From: Brachionus rotundiformis
Taxonomy: Eukaryota > Rotifera > Eurotatoria > Ploima > Brachionidae
DNA: 64,000 nucleotides
NCBI GenBank assembly: GCA_016802295.1
Contig: JAESIW010000020.1
Span: 4,069,710 to 4,133,709 of the forward strand
Reading direction: 5' to 3'
The notes below the pieces were generated by a model. That model saw only the letters and a list, made by a program, of their open reading frames with translations. It did no database searches and had not been told where the DNA came from. Position numbers and translations under genes: made by a program. Below are positions 50,221 through 61,979 of this stretch, one piece after another (the first letter of the stretch is position 1; the number at the start of each line of letters is the position of its first letter).

Positions 50221-53200
50221 TCATCTTAAATTTGGAGGATAAACGTTTATTTTAGCTTTATATCGTTTGCCAGCGATATCAATTTCGTAATGAGCATTTT
50301 TAGTGAGATATTCCATCGTTAATGGAAGTCTTTCGCCAGTTTGTTCATCAAAATTGTGTACAAAGCCCAAACAAACCTTATTTTAATTTTCTTTTAAAAA
50401 AAACACATAATTGATTTTAATTATTCTACTTGTTTTCTTAAGCTAAATCCAAACGATGCGCTTGTGACAAAACCACAAAATTTATCATTTCTATAAATAC
50501 TTTCTGAGCCTTAGAAAAATAAGTAAATGAAAAGAATCTTCAATTTATCCTTTTTACCCCATGGCCAAGGATCTTGATACAGGTTGTGGTCTTCCAGCAA
50601 AAATTGGCAAAATTTTCTTCTTACTCGTTGATCTCTAAGTTGAATCAAAGCCATTTTACCAATAAAGTCTTTTGATTCCAGTTTTACTCGATATTCACGG
50701 TTACATTCATAAGGTGTTGTTCTTTTATCAAGGTCTTGGCCCCAAAAAGCGAACATCTTTTCGATTCTCAGCGACCTTAATGCATAATAGCCAGCGTTTA
50801 CAATGCCATAGTTTTTTCCTTTTTCCATTAATGTATCATAGACATGCAAACTATACTCTGTGGGGATGTAAAGCATAAATCCTTCTTCTCCAGTATGGGT
50901 CAGTCTCATGGCTTTGATACCACTTGCATACCCAACATCGATCTCTTTACATGTAAACAGAGGAAAATCAGCCTTGGAAAGCGACTCATCAGTTAATTCG
51001 CTAAGCAATTCAACTGATTTTGGTCCCAGCAAATTAATAGCTGTGTACAAAGAAGTCACGTCACTCATTATAACACTGCTGTCCTCTGGAAAATGCTCAC
51101 TAAGCCATTTTATGCTTCTTGTTTGCTGAGTTACTGGACTTATAACCAAAAAACTAAAAAAATTTTTTCAGCTATCATTTTTTGATTTTTGGAAAAAAGG
51201 TTACCAATTTGGTTCCGTCTGAACTACGGAACAATCATTTTCGTAGCCTCCGCGGTGATTCTGCATTCCAGTGTGTACAACTGTACCAATAGGACCATCT
51301 ATATCATTCGAGCAAATTTGTTGTAAAAAGTCTACAACTTCTCTTCCTGCTGATTTGAGTTCAAATTTTGTAAACGAAGACATGTCTATGACAGCAACGC
51401 CTTTTCTACATGCAGTGTATTCTTCTTGAACTTTTTCGAACCATTGCGGCTTTCCAAAGGTACCTTTGCCCGAGTCCTCGTAGAAAAAATCCTTAAGTGT
51501 TTTATCAAATAGAAGTGGTCGCTCATAGCCAAGAATTTCTCCATAAACAGCACCATGCGATAAAAGACGAGTGTAAAGTGGTGATGTCCTCAGTTTTCGT
51601 CCAGTTTTGTAAAGACTCATTCCATAAGTTGGATACTTTAGAGAATATTGTTTACCAACAGTTTCTCTTGCTCGGTCACGTAAAAATTTTCTATTGTTAT
51701 GTAATTTAACAAATCTTCTAATATCTATCGGCCAAACTTGGATATCTGTCTCACCAAAAGCTATTAGCTCGGCTGTATACTTACCAATGCCACCTGCCAA
51801 AGAAGCTGTGTCTGCATTAGAACCAGCAGCCACAAAATAATTATCTATCTTTTTATAATTTTTAATTTTTGTTCTACTTTAATAACTTTTTAAAAATTAC
51901 TTCAGATGACTCGCCTATTATTAATTTGGTATCTGGTGTAAAGCTTTCTGCGCTACAAACTACTTTATCAATTTCAGCATCCACTGAAATGGGAACTCGA
52001 TACACAAAATTTTTTATGAGAGGATCTAAAATTTTTATTTAAAAAAAAAATTCAATATATCTTTTTATTATAATTACAGAAATGGTCCAAATCAGGTTTG
52101 AGCGAGCAATTTTCAAACTCTTTTGGGACACTCTCGTGAAATATTGGCTTAGCTTCTTTTTCAAAACCACCGAACAAGAGGCCACCTCCGTCATGGTATT
52201 TCATATATATATGACTATCATAATCACGGATAACTAAAATAAATTAATTGTAAATATTAAGAAAAGAAGTAAAGTATTAAAATAATTTCCATTTCGTATC
52301 ATTTTTAGTAATAGGCCTTATTAAAAAATTTCAATAAACTTACTTGGCATGTTTGTTTGCATTCCAAAAGGCTTTAGGATACAATGATAATGTTCACATG
52401 GATGAATGGGAACTTTAACTCTTGGCTCGCTCAGCTTTCCAAGTTCACGAGCTCTCTTTAAAAAAAATTCTTATAGAACATTTTTTTGATTATTAGACAA
52501 AAATACTATTCCAGCACAATTTACAAAGATGTCACACTCAATTTCTCCCAGATTTGTTTTCACTCCTTTAACCTTGTGGTAGTGTCCATTCTTGGTTTCT
52601 TTGACAAGAACTTTTTTGACCTCACAATGTTCTATTATTCGAATGCCATGTTTTTTTGCTTCATCAGCAAAATAATTAAGATAGTCTATAACAGAAATAA
52701 TTCCGTCATCAGGAACCCAAAGACCGCCCTTCAGTTTACCATAAATATTGATACATAAAGAATATATGAATGTACCTCTATGTCGTCATTATTTAAATGA
52801 GGAAACTTTTCCAAACAATCCTCCGGTGACAAAAGTTCACAATTAATTCCTTGAGGCTTAGACTCAGAAAGTAATCTCTTAATTGTGTACCATCGATCCT
52901 TTGAGGTGGCAAGACCAAGACTTCCAACTTTGTCGAATTCTAATTTTTTTTATTATTTAAATTAGAAGATTAGATTGAACAAAATATTACTTAATTTTGA
53001 AGATTCAGTCTCTAATTTTTCGTATAGACTAGCTGAGTATTTACAAAATAAGGTCTCTGGGTGAGATAGCTTAATAGTTCCAACAACTCCTGTTGAAAAA
53101 GCAGATGAACCACTACCTAATCTTGAATCAAAATTAAGAAACACTTTTCATTTTAAATATTTGGATTGTCTAACTTGTTTTTAGTAACTAGAATAGCATC

Positions 53201-53419
53201 TTTATATCCAAGTTGAGCTAAATGGTAGGCGATTGATGTACCAATGAGCCCACCGCCACAAATCACTACCCTGGCTGAACTTGGTATGTTTTGATTTGAT
53301 TCACTTTGAGTTGAATAGAGTCCATTAAATGTTAAGCTATGATAAATTTGATTATTCCGTTTTAAATTTAAATTTTTTTTTATTTTTATCCAATTTTGTA
53401 TTAATTTAGATTTTAGCAT
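50221..53419 (-). CDS. PDPR: Pyruvate dehydrogenase phosphatase regulatory subunit, mitochondrial
   Basis: Eleven exons: 53419-53175, 53121-52991, 52939-52776, 52728-52507, 52455-52344, 52233-52078, 52025-51901, 51848-51205, 51153-50558, 50509-50430, 50376-50221; 876 residues, against 879 in human as remembered. A basic Ser/Asn-rich mitochondrial leader precedes the FAD dinucleotide motif VVICGGGLIGTSIAYHL (GGGLIG at 55-60), a DAO-type oxidoreductase fold, then GcvT-like folate-binding domains (CRKGVAVIDMSSFTKFEL, GGYENDCSV, YALRSLRIEKMFAFWGQDLD). This last stretch and the ending DIAGKRYKAKINVYP are characteristic of PDPR rather than dimethylglycine or sarcosine dehydrogenase. In mammals it lowers the magnesium sensitivity of PDP1 and so restrains activation of the pyruvate dehydrogenase complex. 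It retains a full-looking fold; activity as an enzyme is not known in the family. Confidence 0.93.
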
Positions 53420-53794
53420 TGCATAGCTTGGATGAACATTAATTTTAAATAAAAAAAGTGTTTAACTTTAGAGCAAATAATGGGTGTAAAATTAGATCCA
53501 AGTGAGAATTTAGTACAAGATTTTAGGATCGATTTCTAGTTTGAATTTTATGAGCTGATTTTAATAAAACTAATTTATCCACCACAATATTTCCAAAAAA
53601 ATATTTTTTGCATAATAAATTTTCATTTTCTTGGAATTAATTTTAATATTTTGCCTAAATAATTTAAGTCTTAGTTTTATTCTAAAAGGAAAAATAAAGC
53701 AAAGAGAATTTAATTTCAGATTTTTTTAAGAATAAAATTTATTATTTTTACAAATCTATACAAATAATAAAGACATTATAAATTATTTCTAGCT
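53420..53794. other. Intergenic, PDPR promoter and TEDC1-like 3' end
   Basis: 375 A/T-rich bases between two minus-strand genes; nothing else seen. Confidence 0.65.
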
Positions 53795-55627
53795 TCATTT
53801 GTGAACCACATAGCAGTTTTTCAGCTTAGACGATAGTTCTTCACATTTTTGTGTAGCTTCGCTTTTAATTTCTAAATAAATTATTTCTAAACGTTTGGCT
53901 TCTTGTTCCATTAAATTGTTGATATCATTCAGCATAACCATATTATTTGCCAATTTTTTTTTTGCTTTTTTATTTACATGAAATAGCCTAGATTCTAACT
54001 TATTCATAAAAATATCAGTTTCAGCAAAAACTTTAAAATTGTGATTATTAATTATATTTTGGAATTTTTTTATAATCTCTTTTTCGAAAATTTTCAAATC
54101 GTTAAGTTCATTTTCATCTAAGTCCTTTTTATTTTCAGTGACAAGTCTGGTTTTAAATACTTCTACAAGTCCATCAATTGATTTAATATTTTTTTCAAAT
54201 TTATGATACTCTTGTGCAGCCAATTCCAAATTCTGCTTCAAAACATGTTCCGAAAAATTTGTATCCAAGTCTGTCCCAGATTTTTTTTCTATAAATTTGC
54301 TTGAATCCGAAATTTTTTCATCTACGACACTTTCCTAAATTTTAAAATATTAATTATTTTAGTATTTATATTAGAACTAGATTTTTATTATTAAATAGGT
54401 TGAGTTTTTTATCAAAAAGATAACAGGGCTGAAATCTTGAATTTGTTTATCACTAATAAAAATTTGCGGGTTATTGAAACGAAAATTGCAGTGGAAATAA
54501 GATTGCCATGTAAGCGATAGTAGGAAAATCTTTACCAAACTTAACTTTTATTTTTTTTGATATGATTTACAGTCGATAAACATAAAAAAGAAAGGAAAAT
54601 TAACAAAAATTACCATCCAAGTCCAAAATAAATCTTCGTTTTTGATCCAATTTAAAATACTTTTTTGAAATTCGATCTTGTTTTCAAGCATTTTTTCAAA
54701 CTTAGATCAAAAGTTAAAACTAATTTCAAATTTGAAAAAATTAATTTACTGTTTTTATTTTTTCTGGATGTTTTAATAGATAAAGTTCTAGGCACGAAAA
54801 TCGATCCGATGATTCACAATGGGCCTAAAAAAGATGTAATTTGTTAAAATTTAAAATTTGTTTGTAACAAGGCTTACTTGATAAGTTAGATTGGCCTTCT
54901 CCATCAAACACGAATGCAATGAATTAATTTTATTTCTGAATAGTCCGTCCATTAATTTTAAAATATTCATTTGAACAGATAAATCCTTAGTTTTATCTAC
55001 ACGAATTCTATCATTAAAGTCCTTTTTAAACTCATCTTTATTAATCTTTAAAAAAAATTTAGATAAAAAAATTTTTTTTGTTTGTTTTACCTTAGGTACG
55101 TTTTCATTGTAGTATTCTTCATCTAATGGGCATTTAGAATTTTCAATAAATAAGTAAATTATCTCATAAGTATAAACAAGCCAGCCTATTGCGATCAGCA
55201 CTTCACGACTTGAGAACTCTTCTTCGAATGAATCTATTCTGTAAAAATCTTTACAAAAATAGCCCAGTTTCATAAGTTCCTCTTTTATGTATCTAAGACT
55301 CTTTTCTTCAAAGAAGTATTTATTAAAATATATTATTAAACAACCTTACTTACCTAATGTCCATTGATTAAATTTATCTTTTAGCTCATCATCAAGCTTT
55401 TTCTTGTTGTCATCTTTTAAGTAGATAATCAGTTCAAATAAAAGTCTCCATACTTTGTTTAACTTTTTTGATTATTAGATAAGAGGCAAACACTTTTGGA
55501 AGCTTACTGTATCGGGCTTGTTGAACTTGGCAAGTCTTAGATCTTCAGGTGTTATTTTGGTAAAGTTAAAATTTTCTAATATTTTGCAAAAGCTCAAAAT
55601 AATTTGCTTGACTTGGATTTGTGACAT
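53795..55627 (-). CDS. TEDC1: Tubulin epsilon and delta complex protein 1-like
   Basis: Six exons: 55627-55508, 55462-55354, 55305-55091, 55045-54878, 54700-54614, 54334-53795; 412 residues. The N-terminus has ITPEDLRLAKFNKPDT then VWRLLFELI; later come SREVLIAIGWLV and NEDLFWTWMESVVDE. These four stretches occur in this order in vertebrate TEDC1 (C14orf80), as I remember it. The last exon is a 180-residue helical, charged coiled-coil region. TEDC1 with TEDC2 and delta- and epsilon-tubulin stabilises triplet microtubules of centrioles. The protein is fast-evolving, so the call rests on short matches plus overall length. The exon 5 joins are phase 0 and remove frames that otherwise end in stops. 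The gene is divergent to the repeat protein at 56467, with 840 bases between them. Confidence 0.68.
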
Positions 55628-56466
55628 TTTAAAAAATGATTTTGAAAAAGAGCCAATTTATAATTTATGCATAGTTTAAAATATTTTCCATGGTATCAAG
55701 ACATTTAAAAGACAATTTTAATGAAATTTTTTTTTCTGAAAGCCATTTCATTTTATTTTAATATTTTTAAGTATTTAAATAGTTTTAAAAATTTTTGCAT
55801 TCAATAGATAAGTTAAAAGTAGCATTAATAACTGGAAATAGTAAAGAACAGTTTCGGAACGATAATAAAGACTTAAAGATTTTATTCTAATTTAAAACAT
55901 TTACTTTTTTGAGTCAAAAAATTAGTCAAAGATTTTAAAATAAATTTACTGCTAAATTTTAATATAGATTTTTAAAAAAAGTTAAGAAAAATAGTTTACT
56001 ATTCAAGAATTTGATCTATTTTTAAAGGTTTGATTTAAATAATTAGTATGATTTTTATAGCATAATTAAAAATATCTTGCTTAAAGTTTAAATTGATGAA
56101 AAAAAATTTTTTTAAGGATAAATTCAGTTATATTAATTTAATTAGTATCTTTTTGATAGATAAGATATAAAAAGCTAGTTACAATTGTAACTAGGCTAAA
56201 ACACATTTAGTTAAAGTATTTATTATTAAAATTTTTGGTTTAAAATTTTGTGATTTGTCGATTTTGCGCTAAACTAAAATTATGAGCAAAAGGTATTATT
56301 AATAAAAGCTTTGTTAGAATTATTTTTAAAATTATATATTAGTCGAAAATTATGCTAAATTCAAGGTATTACGATACGATAGGAAATTAAAACAAAACAA
56401 AAATCGAATATTTAAATTTTTTTCATATCAAATACTTAGTTTAAAATTAAATATCTAGTTTAGATA
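55628..56466. other. Divergent promoter region, TEDC1-like / repeat protein
   Basis: A/T-rich, about 840 bases, no gene or RNA seen. Confidence 0.6.
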
Positions 56467-57585
56467 ATGGCGCGAAAGAGGGTTCAATTGAAGAAAGCAA
56501 ATACAATGAAAAAAACTGCTGAAGTAGAATTTTTTTTACTTACATACTTAATTAATTAAAAATTTTATTAATAGATAAATTTCATATTTTTTTAAGGAAG
56601 GAAAAGATTTTCTGAAGCGATCATGGGGTGAAGAAAAATATGAAAAAGTAAATTCACTTGACTCTTCCGAAAGAGAAGAAGAAACTACAACTGAAGCGAC
56701 TTCTAGTGAAAATAAAAAAGATATAGAAGAAAAAATCTCCGAAAAAGAAGGCACTACTGCGGAGGAAAGCGAAAATAAAAATGATGACAAATCTGATGAA
56801 AAGGATTCAGAAGACAATTTAAAAGAAAAAAAAGAGGACAAAAATGAATCTACATCAGAGGAAAAAAGTGAACCATCAAATGAGGAGATAACTGACGATG
56901 AAAAAGAAGAAAAAAATGAACCACCTCTAAAAAAGGCTAAACTAGCCAAGAATAAAACCATGGTTGCCACAGCACAAGAGAGCAAAGAAGTTCTAAAAGA
57001 CTCGAAAATTGATAGCGATGCCAAGACTAGAAGACAAGCTAAGGAAATAAACAATCTAATTGAGAGTAAAAAGCCAAAAATTTCAAAAAATAGGACTATG
57101 CTGGCAACAGCCAAAGTATTTTTTGTTTTAAAATTTTTAAAATATTTTAATTCGATTAACAGGAAAGTGAATCATTATTAAAAAATGTTGAAATTGATTC
57201 GGATGCTAAAACTAGAAGACAAACAAAAGAAATTAAGAGCTTGATAAGTGAAGCTCCAAAGTCAAAATTAAAACGATCATCAACAATGGCCAAAACAGCT
57301 AAAGTTAAATTTTATTAAATTGGGAAATTAAATTTTACAATTTGCTTTAATTAGGAAGCAATTGAGTTACTTGAAAATAAGCCTTTGAGAACCAGATCGG
57401 CAAAGGCCAAAGCCAATACAGCTTCTGAACCAGAAGCTCAAAAACCAAAACTGAGAAAAACCAAGACAATGGAAAGTACAGCAAAAGTAGTTTCTAATTT
57501 TCTAATTATTTATATATCTTTTATTTACTTTTTTATCTAGGAGGGAAAAGCTTTCGTAAAAAGACTGAACAAAAGAAAGAAATAA
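56467..57585 (+). CDS. Unrecognised acidic/basic repeat protein with TMxxTA(K/E/Q)E modules
   Basis: Five exons, 56467-56523, 56597-57115, 57163-57303, 57355-57486, 57541-57585, all phase 0; 297 residues. I do not recognise it. It begins MARKRVQLKKANTMKKTAE. A very acidic Glu/Lys/Ser stretch (about 38-135) follows, then a basic half. The motif (K/R)xxTMxxTA(K/E/Q)E followed by a hydrophobic helix start recurs five times, with roughly 46-residue spacing in the C-terminal half (NTMKKTAEEG, KTMVATAQES, RTMLATAKES, STMAKTAKEA, KTMESTAKEG). Two modules share IDSDAKTRRQ(A/T)KEI. Four of the five motifs are split by an intron exactly before the final Glu. It ends in a Lys/Arg cluster (FVKRLNKRKK). 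Composition suggests a nuclear, chromatin- or nucleolus-associated protein, but that is inference. The minus-strand Ser-rich frame 56548-57114 is its mirror. Confidence 0.75.
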
Positions 57586-57927
57586 AGTTTAATTTAAATT
57601 AAATGTTTTTTTTACTTAATATTTTATTAACTGTCATAATCCTAATTCACAAATATAGATTTTAGAGATTTCAAATTTTGGTGTAAATGTAATAATTTTA
57701 TATCGAGTTATTCAAATAAAAATTTTAGTTAATTTCTCTATTTTATTAGTTCAAAAGAATTTTTAAAATGATTCTTTTGTATTTTTATCTTAAAAATAGA
57801 AAAAGTTTACTCTTAAGGTGTTAATTAATAAATTTATTAAAAATTTTCTTTTAAATTCTAAAAAATAAAAACGATCACGGTTAAAAATACTTCTATAATA
57901 GCTTTTATACAAATAAACTAAAAACTA
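57586..57927. other. Convergent 3' flanks, repeat protein / VPS45
   Basis: 342 A/T-rich bases holding both 3' UTRs; nothing else seen. Confidence 0.65.
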
Positions 57928-60216
57928 TCACAAATTTCTGACATTTGGCCTCGATCTGTCTCTATAATCATTCACCAAAGAATTCACTTCATCAATAAAA
58001 GTTTTTAAGTTGTGTAGATATGTTCCTCCAATTATAACCTTAATATTCCCAGCATATGCTTTGTTTATATTATGAATGGCCAAAGTCTCTTCAAATGTCA
58101 TTCCTCCGACCATAAAAACTATAATTTCTTGAGGCCTGAATAAAACATAATAAGTATCAAAAAAAAATTAAAAATCCCATTACTTGTCTCTAATACTGGT
58201 TCCCAGAAATGGATAACTTGTTTCTTTTAATTTTCCTTTGATCAATTGCTCGACCAGGTCTTTAACTAATGGTGTATGTTGGGTATAAATGTTATCAACA
58301 CCCTTGGTAAATAAATATAAGAAAGCCTGAAAAAATGTTCCAGAAATTACTTTGAATCCTTTAAGAATTCGTTTTGTAAAGGCCATGGCATTTTGATTTA
58401 AAAACAAATCAGCTTCTCGATAATTGGCTCCACCATATGAGCATATTTTGTTCAAAAATTCTTTCTGGTCACTTGTCAATCCACCACGTTCGAGCAATGC
58501 ATTTTTCAGCGAATTAAGTCCACTACTATTTGATTTTTCATATCTCAGTGCGTAAAGACATACCGAGCGAAGAACATCTTGAGTTCTTACTCGAGGATTT
58601 TTAATCAAATTTTTGATTTTCTAAATAAATTATAAAAATTGGGTTTTTTTAAAATTTATTCGAATTACTTGCAATGAGTCAGAATGATCTTCTTGGCAAG
58701 CTAATTGTTGTTCTGTTTCAGAAACTTCCAATAAATTATATTCGGAAACAATTCTGGATAGTTCACTAACTAGAGTTACATGTTTTGCCACAGTTCCGGA
58801 CATTTTTTTAAATTGAGGATAATTTTCCACAAATGCCTAAAATAGATATTAAACTTGATTATTTTTATCTATCTAAAATTACTTTCATGTCGGCTATAGT
58901 TTCTACTTTTGTAGTGCTTTGGGATTTTTTTTGAAAATCTTCCATTAATTCTTTTATTTTTATACAAATTTCTCCATAGTTTAAAAACATGTTCTTAATT
59001 AAGATATAATATTTATAAATTGTTATTTTTATTAGGTATTTTATTATTGAAAAACTAACTTTTTCATAAAAATCATCGTATTCTGCAGATAAAATAATTT
59101 CCTCCAATTCTTTTGGAATATTAGGTACTTCTTTAAGATTAACTATATTGTTTCGAATGCTGAATTGTTCGTGGACCATTGCTTGATAAGTCCACTTAGA
59201 AAAAATGTTATTTTAAACAAGAAAAATTAAAAAAATGATTACTTGATTGAGTAGAGGAGTAACTGGATCCTCGCGTCTGTCAATTATCAGCAAAACTGGC
59301 GCTGGGTCAGTTTGCCGAAAATCAAACAAATTAGAATCTCTGGATATTATGTTCTTAAAAAAAATCAAAAGATAGTGATAATTTTTTTAAAAAATGGTTT
59401 AATTTACTCTAACTGTCTCTGCAAGCTTTCGACACATTTCAAAAGAAGCTTGGTAGCGAATGACTGGCGATTTTTTTAGAGAAAGTAGAACCGAAATCAA
59501 ACCTTGGGCTGTTCGCTTTAAATTAGCTTCATTCCATTTATTTTGCTTTAATTTATTTAATTTTAGCCTCTAATAATCAATAAATAATTTTACTTCGCCA
59601 CATTTGGATATGTTCATAGAAAAAACATGATATCCTAGGGCAACGTAGTCTGCGAAATATTCCTGAACTTCTCTGACCACCTCTTGTTCGTCACTTTCAG
59701 CCAAAGATTTGACATCAATTTTTTCTATTGTGTTGGTAAAGTCTTCAAAAATAGAATTGATACAAAAAATTCCTAATTTAAGTACAAATACAAATATAGT
59801 ATTGTCCATATTTTGGATTTTTCAGCTCTCTTGTTAAATTAATTACGTTCTGTTTGGTTGGACGCAAAAAGCATATGCATTTTAAATGCTTCATATGGTC
59901 CCGATTCTGGTTTTCCAACAGATCGAATAAATAAACTTCTTTGTTGGCTATTTCAGACTGACTAAAAGCAACACTGACAATACTTTTCTTTAAAAAATAT
60001 AAAAATTAAAATAAACTAATTTCTAATTATTTATATGTGAGTAAATATCTAATTTAATTAAAAATTTGGCTAAAATTAAATGTATTAAGTGATAAATTAT
60101 CAAAATTTATTAAATTCACTAACCGTTTCATTGTCCAAGAGTAAAATTTTCATTCCTGCTCCACTCTCTTCAGTGAATTTTTTCACATAAAATCGAACAG
60201 CATTGACAACGTTCAT
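57928..60216 (-). CDS. VPS45: Vacuolar protein sorting-associated protein 45 (Sec1/Munc18 family)
   Basis: Eleven exons: 60216-60124, 59987-59792, 59742-59594, 59545-59408, 59353-59243, 59194-59060, 58993-58883, 58836-58669, 58620-58351, 58302-58184, 58135-57928; 565 residues, near the 570 of human. Conserved runs include GMKILLLDNET, YLFDLLENQNRDHMKHLKCI, DVKSLAESDEQEVVREVQEY, LLIIDRREDPVTPLLNQWTY, LMEDFQKKS, NYPQFKKMSGTVAKHV, LLEVSETEQQLAC and FMVGGMTFEETLA. These span all three SM-protein domains and are diagnostic of VPS45. It binds the Tlg2/syntaxin-16 SNARE and drives fusion of transport vesicles with the trans-Golgi and endosomes. Two introns (59743-59791, 58303-58350) were placed by alignment to the family; the second is stop-free and a multiple of three. 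Divergent from RPL37A with 525 bases between them. Confidence 0.95.
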
Positions 60217-60741
60217 TTTTAATTAATGACAGACTTGAATTTCTTCAAAAAATTCTAATTTTCTATTAAGCATAAGTATCTTTATGTCAAAAAATGAAGA
60301 TAAAAATAGAATTTTATTAACAAAATTATTTCAAAAACTATTGTCATCAAAATTTTGAAATTTCTTGTAAAAATGATATAAATTAAATCAAAATTCGATT
60401 ATCTTAGTCTAATAACTTTTACAAAATTTCTTGATAATCAGAAAAAATATATTAATTACAGGTCTTTTTAAATAAAAACTTCAAATTTAAAAAATATAAA
60501 CAAAAATTTTTGAGAGTCTTTGTGTCATTTAAATATTTTTTGTCTTTTTTAGGACTATATTCTTGCTTGCAAAAAATTTTTTTTCAGATTTAAATGCAAA
60601 AAATACACAAATACATATACACTTAATTTTTCTTTAACATATTTAAACTGCATCTGAAACTAGTGGCAAGGTACAATTAAACTATTTGAAAATAGTGAAT
60701 TATAATAGAGAAGAACTCGAACGAGAGAAATTTGAATAAAA
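60217..60741. other. Divergent promoter region, VPS45 / RPL37A
   Basis: 525 A/T-rich bases between two housekeeping genes, probably containing both promoters; no distinct element recognised. Confidence 0.6.
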
Positions 60742-61218
60742 ATGGTAGGTTTCCATCCAATTTAATCTTGCCGTAATGTTTTATAATATCGGCAAAGATC
60801 AATATTAATCAATTGATCGTTAAACAAATTTTTGCTTGTTTCAGGCCAAAAGAACCAAGAAAGTCGGAATTGTTGGTAAATACGGTACCAGATATGGTTC
60901 ATCTTTGCGTAAAATGATCAAAAAAATGGAAGTTACTCAACACGCCAAATACAGATGCACCTTCTGTGGCAAAGTAATTAACTTTTACTTAATTTTCGAC
61001 TAGATTTAAAAATTTAATCAGGACCAAATGAAACGTACTTCCGTGGGTATCTGGAGCTGTAAAAAGTGCAGTATCACTGCTGCTGGTGGAGCTTATGTTT
61101 TCAGGTAGGCTAAATGTTAAATTGTATTTATAAATTATTTATATCCTTTATTAAAAGTACCACTGCTGCTCAAACCGTAAGATCAACCATCAGACGTGTC
61201 AAGGAATTGAGAGAATAA
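60742..61218 (+). CDS. RPL37A: 60S ribosomal protein L37a (eL43)
   Basis: Four exons: 60742-60744 (the ATG alone), 60845-60973, 61022-61104, 61158-61218; 91 residues. The sequence MAKRTKKVGIVGKYGTRYGS, the zinc-ribbon cysteines CTFCGK and SCKKC, AAGGAYVF, and the ending RSTIRRVKELRE make this unmistakable. It is a structural protein of the large ribosomal subunit with a four-cysteine zinc site. An intron directly after the ATG is a feature of many ribosomal protein genes and often carries enhancer activity. Coding DNA is clearly less A/T-rich than its surroundings, as with actin, suggesting codon selection in highly expressed genes. Confidence 0.98.
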
Positions 61219-61979
61219 AAAAATAATTGGAAATTTTTCATTTATTTAAATAAAATAAACGTAAAATTTTCAAAAATTTTATTTATCTTGTTTTATTTTT
61301 CCTTTACAATGACAAAAATATATTTAATCTTTGATTAATAGGACACTTTTGGGAATTTATTGAGTCGAATTGTTTTCATTTATATTTTGTTAGAATATTG
61401 ATTAGTACAATCTTTACTGTTTATAATCGAAATTTGTTTAATTAATTTAGGAATTAAGCACCACAAACCGGTATTTTTATTTTAAGTAATATAATTTTTT
61501 ATCACAATGGAAAAATCACTTGATTGTAATTTGAAATTAAGATTTATGAATTTCAAAATATCATGAAAATATTATACTAACATAATATTGGTTTTGAATA
61601 TTTTCAATTTTAATAAAATAAGTTTTACTTCTTGTATTTTGAATTATTAATTTTAAGAGTATGTTATTTCAAAGAATTTAATTAATATATATATTGAATA
61701 CCACAGTATAATAATTTAATTATGACAAAGTTATTTTTAACTAAACTTTTCTCCTTTAGGATACATAACATTTTTAACTCTTTATTTTAAAAATTTGGGA
61801 AATATTTTGACCAAAAAATATTTGTGTAATCAATTAATTAACAGATCCGATTGTAGTTATATTTAAAAAAAACTATTTTTGCTTAAATATATAAATTAGT
61901 TTATTCGAATTAAAATATAAAAAGTTTATAAGAACTGATTATGATTCAACAGATATTCCAAATAATTAAATCCAATTAT
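61219..61979. other. Convergent 3' flanks, RPL37A / enkurin
   Basis: A/T-rich. An AATAAA-type signal lies about 30 bases after the RPL37A stop. No gene seen. Confidence 0.65.

Noticed and set aside
54665..54847. 60-residue plus-strand frame
   Set aside because: Antisense to a TEDC1-like exon and intron; no support.
56548..57114. 188-residue Ser/Phe-rich minus-strand frame
   Set aside because: It is the complement of the Glu/Lys/Ser-rich exon of the repeat protein; biased codons on one strand leave the other open.
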